Shown: positions 59,592-64,000 of the stretch, in pieces
Layout: every line of letters begins with the position of its first letter
Numbering within the stretch: position 1 is the first letter of the stretch
Source: Manihot esculenta
Lineage: Eukaryota; Streptophyta; Magnoliopsida; Malpighiales; Euphorbiaceae
Assembly: GCF_001659605.2 (NCBI RefSeq)
Contig: NC_035177.2
Location: 1,798,611-1,862,610, forward strand
Direction of reading: 5' to 3'
Length of the DNA: 64,000 nucleotides
Notes under the pieces: generated by a model
What the model saw: only the letters and a program-made list of their open reading frames with translations
Told to the model about the DNA's origin: nothing
Database searches by the model: none
Program-made: the position numbers and the translations under genes

Positions 59592-60335
59592 TGAAACAAG
59601 TTTTCCTTACAAGTCTGCATCCTCTAATAAACTGTTTGCTGTCCAGCTTATAGATTCATGGTTACCCCCCTTTAAGAATAACAATTTTTCTATAAGTTCT
59701 GTTACTGGTGCAGGTACTTCTACATTACTAGAAAATATTACAGCAGAGCATGAGAGTATGGTTCTGAGAAGTGCCTCTAGTACATCCATAGAACAGCAGG
59801 ATGTTATCCTCGTACCTGAACTGCCACATGAACCTGTTCAAGCCACAACAACAGATTTCGCACCTGCTATTCCACCAGCAAATAACGCTCCACAACATGA
59901 TGATTTTTACGCAGACTTGTTGCCGCAACTACCCATGACGACAGATCAAGAACCAGCAACATCTTTAACTTCTATTCCATCAAATTCAGCAGCATATACT
60001 GATGCCAATACACCAACAGATGCAGCCTCTCTTACTGATCAAATTGCGAACTCTGAATCACCATCTTCAACTCCCAATTTCAGTGACTCCTCACCAGTAA
60101 TTTCAGCTGCCGTTGATTCGGCGATCAGTCCCTCAGCAGTTCATACTGACCAAGGACTATTGACCTCAGCTGTTGGAACCTCCAATCAGAATTTGTCTAC
60201 TTCAGCTATCACATCTCCCGCAGAGAATTCAAACGATCAGAATCCCAATTAACCCAATCATGTTTGCAAACTCCAGTGTGCTTTATATGGTTTGAAACAG
60301 GCTCCAAGAGCATGATTTAATCGGTTGAGTACTTT
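59581..60335 (+). pseudogene. Copia integrase C-terminal linker joined to a remnant of RT
   Basis: F-D-E-T-S-F-P segment, then a long Ser/Thr/Ala/Pro-rich linker to 60252. After a CCCAATTAACCCAAT junction the sequence jumps to V-C-K-L-Q-C-A-L-Y-G-L-K-Q-A-P-R-A, the middle of RT, so about 200 residues of the RT N-terminal part are missing. A TGA replaces the expected Trp after P-R-A. The solo LTR starts at 60336. Confidence 0.88.
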
Positions 60336-60514
60336 TGTAATACCCGGCTAGACTCTGATATCAGAATTCCTACCGTCCGGTGGAATTTGGATGTCGAAAA
60401 CCTCTAGAAGGGAAAAATCATGTTTTCATAAAACGTTTTCATGTGTTTGATGATTTTAAATAAAAAGGAAATTGAGTTTTTTAATGAAAAAGACCATGGA
60501 GGCTTCCCCAGGTT

Positions 60515-61490
60515 CGGCCGCCGAAACTCAAAGTTCGGCAGCCGAACATTTGAGAGTTTTGGAGGGAAGTTAGGCTCCCGAAAGTTGGCTCAGGTTCGGC
60601 CGCCGAACCTCAATGTTCGGCCGTCGAACTTGCATGAGTTTAGGAGGCACTTTAGGCCGCCGAACTTGCATGAGTTTAGGAGGCACTTTAGGCCTCCGAA
60701 AGTGGTCTGGTCAGCTCTATAAAAGAGCTCCATGGCCGAAATGGGCGAGTTTTCTCCCTATTTTCGACCACGGTGAGTTCTTGCTCTTCCTTGATCGGTT
60801 TTTGGTGATTTTCCTTCAATCGTTCATGTTTTAACAAGGTTTATGTCGATTTGAAGGTATTTGAACAAGTTTTGAACTTGGAGACCCAAGGAAGTTAAAT
60901 CTCTCCCAACTCCGAGTTTAGGTCGTCTCTCTCTCGATCTTCAAGAGGTAAGGGCCGATCTTGAACTCATTTTATGTTTTAAGTAAGTTTTATGAAGATT
61001 CATGGGGTAGAAATACATGTTTAGGATAGTTGAGCTTGATTAGGTTCTATGTGATTTGTGGACAATGTGTGTTGATTGTGTATGTTTGATGTGTTGTAGT
61101 TGGGGTTTAGTGTAGTTTGAGACCCCTAGGAGCTTGTATGCTTGAGTATGCATGTTGTAGAATAGGTATATGCATGTTTAGAGGTTTAGGAGGCGTTTGT
61201 GCATAGAAGAGCTGAGTTTCTGCCACTTTGGAGAAGCTCAGGTTCGGCCGCCGAAGGGACTTTCGGCCGCCGAACCCTCTTGTGGAGGCAGCATTCGGCT
61301 GCCGAAGCCTACCCTCGAAAGAGGACTTTCGCCTCTGTCTGGGAGTTTCGGCCGCCGAAAGTGCCGCCAAACATGCATGAGTTTCGTCTCTGTTTGGAGT
61401 TTCGGCCGCCGAAGGTGCCGCCGAACCTGCCTGACTTTGGGCTCTGGAGGGACTTTCGGCCGCCGAACCTGCCGCCGAAAGTGCCCTGTC
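60515..61490 (+). repeat. Palindromic TTCGGCCGCCGAA repeat clusters in the solo LTR
   Basis: At least a dozen variants of GGCCGCCGAA in two clusters (60515-60705 and 61240-61490). They include a tandem pair of about 36 bp (60622-60693). The translated ORFs over this region are by-products of the repeat and not genes. Confidence 0.85.
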
Positions 61491-61889
61491 CAGCCCTCAT
61501 TTGCATGTTTTTCCATGGCTGTTTCATGATGTTCTAGGGGGTTTTTGGGGAGTAGTTTAGAATTATGTTCATGTATGTTTGGTCCCTCATTTGAGTCCAC
61601 CTGTGTAGGTTCGGACCCGAGGAACCGAGGACCCCAGTAGTGAGTCAGCTGCTCCAGAGTCTTGTCAGAGCTAGCCAGAGGTGAGTGGAATAACTTCTAT
61701 GTTTTTAAGAAAATAAATAAATCTTTGGAGCATGTTCATGCATCATGAATGCCATGAGATATTATAGGTTGTGTGCATTAGAATTCACGAATATGTTGCA
61801 TTGCATTTTATGTTGATGATGTGGATGGATATTGGATGATCTTTTAGTCCTCGTATGATATGATATGATGATGTTATGGTATGTATGGA

Positions 61890-62045
61890 AGTCCAGGTCG
61901 AGGCCCATTCTATGCCCCTGACACTATGTAAGAGAAAGACCAGGTCGATGCCCATTCTACGCCCCTGGCATTATTGGAATGTTATGTTATGTTATGTTAT
62001 GGTAAGAGAAAGTCCAGGTCGAGGCCCATTCTATGCCCCTGGCAC
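61890..62045 (+). repeat. Three-copy minisatellite in the solo LTR
   Basis: Three repeats of a unit containing CCAGGTCGAGGCCCATTC and a following CCCCTGGCA-like end, spaced about 55-75 bp. Confidence 0.8.
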
Positions 62046-62636
62046 TATTGGATTATGTAGAGGACTATTAGTGACAATACCATCCTTGATGTGATTTGTT
62101 GTGATGTGATGCATTCCATGAAAGCATGAAGTATTAATATAATGTTCTTATTATTCTGCTCACTGGGCTTTATAGCTCACCCCTCTCCCTTAACCCCCAG
62201 GCTTGCAGGTACAAGGTAGACCAGGAGGTCAGCAAGAGTAAAGTCATATGTCTTGTAATAGCTAGATGTGGACATGAATATGATGTATTGTAATAGTACA
62301 GTATAAATATGTAATGTATTGATGTTCTTAAGGATAGAGTAGTACTTGACCATAGTATGTTGTAATCCCTTTATGAGTACATGATCCTTTATTGATGTTA
62401 TGTTTCACCAAACTTAATGCATGTTAATGTTTATGGTTATGTTTAGTGCATGCACAGGTTGAGTTTGGTTGATGAATGAAAAGAAAAGTTCAAAATTTTT
62501 ATGTATGTTGTCGATCATGTATGGGATTAAACAGGTTCTCAGGATGTATGTTAGGCTTGCTACGGGTCCCGACGGCCTTAAGCCGATCTGGATCCTAGCG
62601 CCGGTAGCGGTCCGGTTTTCGGGTCGTTACAACTTT

Positions 62637-63726
62637 CTTATTAGATTATGATTTTTTTTGTAGTTTAGCTGATCCTTCCTTGTTTGTCATGCATACATCG
62701 ACAGGTATCTTGGTTCTACTAATCTATGTGGACGATATGTTGTTAACAGGGTTTTCTATGGCTCTAGTTCAGAATTTCTTGCAGGTTTTGAGTTCGGAGT
62801 TTTCCATGAAAGATCTAGGTCCGCTGCATCACTTTTTAGGGATCCAAGTGCAGACAACGGATTCTGGTTTACATTTAAATCAGACGTGATATGCTCACTC
62901 TATCTTGGAACGAGCTCAAATGGTGGACTGCCAGCCAATGCCAACTCCTCTTGTACAACGAATGGATGTTACTTCTGATCCAACACCACTTGGTGATCCC
63001 ACATTCTTTCGTGGCCTTGTTGGCTCGTTACAATATTTAACACTTACTTGTCCCGATTTATCATATAGTGTCAACTATGTTTCACAATTCATGCACAATC
63101 CAACAATGTCTCACTTGAAATATGGTCGTCGTATTTTACGATATTTAAAAGGAACAATACATTATGGTCTTTCATTTACGGCAGATACATCACTTGCTCT
63201 TAGTGCTTTTTCAGATGCAGATTGGGCGGGTTGTCCAACCACACGGCGGTCCACTACCGGCTATTGTACGTTTCTCGGCGCTAATATCATCTCCTGGTGT
63301 GCAAAGAAACAACACACTATTGCTCGCTCTAGCACCGAGGCAGAGCATCGTTCCATGGCTCACACAGCAGCAGAGCTCACTTGGCTTGGTTATCTCTTAG
63401 ATGACTTGCGAGTTTATCCTACCAAGCCGCCAATTTTATATGGCGATAATCTAAGTGCATTACACTTGACAGTCAATCCAGTTTTACACACACGAAGTAA
63501 ACATGTTGCCCTTGATTATCACTATGTCAGAAAACGCGTTGCTCAAGGAGTTCTGATCACGAGATACATTCCCTCAGCATATCAAGTTGCTGATATATTT
63601 ACCAAGTCAATAACAAAAACTCGCCTAGCACAATTTCGACGCAAACTCTGTCTCCATCCTGGACACAGTTTGAGGGGGGATATTAGTTCAGGGAGTCATA
63701 AGGATGGTTCCACCTCTCAGGAGTAA
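62637..63726 (+). pseudogene. Copia RT C-terminal half and RNase H
   Basis: RT resumes after the solo LTR with Y-V-D-D-M (catalytic), then M-K-D-L-G-P-L-H-H-F-L-G. A TGA at 62887-62889 interrupts it. From 62890 the frame is open through RNase H (D-A-D-W-A-G, S-S-T-E-A-E-H, G-D-N, and H-Y-V-R near the end) to 63726, which runs into the 3' LTR. Confidence 0.92.
63672..63680 (+). other. Copia polypurine tract
   Basis: GAGGGGGGA immediately before the 3' LTR, the plus-strand primer site. Confidence 0.85.
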
Positions 63727-63983
63727 TAAGGCTGTTGTGCTAAGGCTTGAGTATTGGAGTGATAAGGGTTAATTTTGTAAATATTGTACAATTGAATGAG
63801 TCTTGTGATTAGGATTCTTAGGGTGATTCGTTCACTTACTGGTGATATTTTTCCATTATTCTCTCCTATTCAATAGGCAACTTTAGTTATCAATTCTCTT
63901 ATTTAAATCATGTGTGTACTGTGAAGTTGAATATAACGAAGATTATATTCTTAAAAAAACATCTCTTTGTCACTTTGTTATCT
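63681..63983 (+). repeat. Copia 3' LTR, 303 bp
   Basis: One substitution from the 5' LTR, same length, same TA...CT ends, followed by TCGTG. Confidence 0.93.
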
Positions 63984-64000
63984 TCGTGCACAACCTAATT

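Larger units (their letters stand above)
60336..62631. mobile_element. Solo LTR, 2,296 bp, nested in copia RT
   Basis: Ends TGTAATACC and GTCGTTACA (5-bp inverted TGTAA/TTACA), flanked by an exact 5-bp duplication ACTTT (60331-60335, 62632-62636). No internal coding region, so the full element was lost by LTR recombination. TATAAAA at 60718-60724. Size and lack of copia features suggest a Ty3/gypsy LTR, but this is inference. GC content is well above its surroundings because of GGCCGCCGAA-type repeats. Confidence 0.88.
57016..63983 (+). mobile_element. Ty1/copia LTR retrotransposon, defective, 6,968 bp including a nested solo LTR
   Basis: Two 303-bp LTRs, 5-bp target duplication TCGTG (57011-57015, 63984-63988), tRNA-Met PBS, gag-protease-integrase, RT-RNase H and polypurine tract in the copia order (integrase before RT). 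Removing the nested LTR leaves about 4.67 kb, short for a copia element because part of RT is deleted. Confidence 0.95.
56140..63997. mobile_element. hAT-like MITE split by the copia insertion
   Basis: Left part 56140-57015, right part 63984-63997. Left end TAAGAGTGTGCGG; right end, read inward, TAGGTTGTGCACG. The interior has GGTTC and GAACC repeats in inverted arrangement. Left flank ATTAAGAA; the window ends three bases into the right flank with ATT, consistent with an 8-bp duplication. Without the insertion it is about 890 bp. Confidence 0.65.

Noticed and set aside
61197..61600. Several overlapping 70-120 codon ORFs on both strands in the solo LTR
   Set aside because: They translate the GGCCGCCGAA repeat (Gly-Arg-Arg and Pro-Pro-Lys runs) and no frame is conserved between the two clusters.
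1..64000. Bacterial-type features (operons, ribosome-binding sites, CRISPR arrays)
   Set aside because: Spliced host gene, plant retroelements and pararetroviruses show this is a plant nuclear genome; no regularly spaced short repeats were seen.

Overview
The window is nuclear DNA of a flowering plant. It holds one intron-containing host gene of the plant ALKBH8 type, a Ty1/copia retrotransposon primed by initiator tRNA-Met, hAT-type MITEs, a large solo LTR and long AT-rich spacers. Most of the first 44 kb consists of old and young copies of plant pararetroviruses (Caulimoviridae), recognised by a 30K-type movement protein, a CP zinc knuckle, an aspartic protease, reverse transcriptase and RNase H in one polyprotein (ORF1). 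ORF1 is followed by a second long ORF (ORF2), a TATA promoter, a leader with short ORFs and a tRNA-Met primer-binding site. This layout fits the endogenous florendovirus group, but I assign that from memory of genome organisation and not from a search. The AT-rich composition would suit a euphorb such as cassava; the species is not established.

Layout. 1-4785 (minus) and 4786-9038 (plus) are two head-to-head partial copies of viral lineage A. The minus copy keeps CP zinc knuckle-protease-RT-RNase H-ORF2-promoter-leader. The plus copy keeps PBS-movement protein-CP N-part, then an in-frame deletion, then the RNase H tail, an intact ORF2, promoter and leader ORFs. 9039-11335 is AT-rich spacer. 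11336-21385 (plus) is a decayed copy of a second lineage (B), with a 788-bp-arm palindrome, an ORF2 interrupted by a 471-bp hAT MITE, an as-1-type promoter, and an ORF1 riddled with stops and truncated in RT. 21823-36753 (minus) is a young head-to-tail array of 1.74 units with an exact 8,573-bp period, so about one viral genome length. 39626-40163 and 41611-43478 are viral fragments in AT-rich DNA, the second flanked by 430-bp direct duplications. 43940-46870 is AT-rich and contains a 608-bp direct repeat.

47191-53220 (plus) is the host ALKBH8-like gene, seven exons, all introns phase 0: an RRM joined to a 2-oxoglutarate/Fe(II) dioxygenase and a short Cys-rich tail. 55053-55523 is an older MITE of the same size and design as the one at 15181. 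56140-63997 is a three-layer nest: a hAT-like MITE split by a copia element with 303-bp LTRs, itself split in RT by a 2,296-bp solo LTR.

How the parts relate. Each viral promoter drives a leader that carries short ORFs, then the PBS, then ORF1, whose end overlaps the start of ORF2. Two short leader ORFs are conserved between copies, one of them across both viral lineages. No ORF1 in the window is complete: every copy has stops, frameshifts, deletions or truncations. Most stops are of the CAA-to-TAA or TGG-to-TGA kind expected from deamination of methylated cytosine in silenced DNA.
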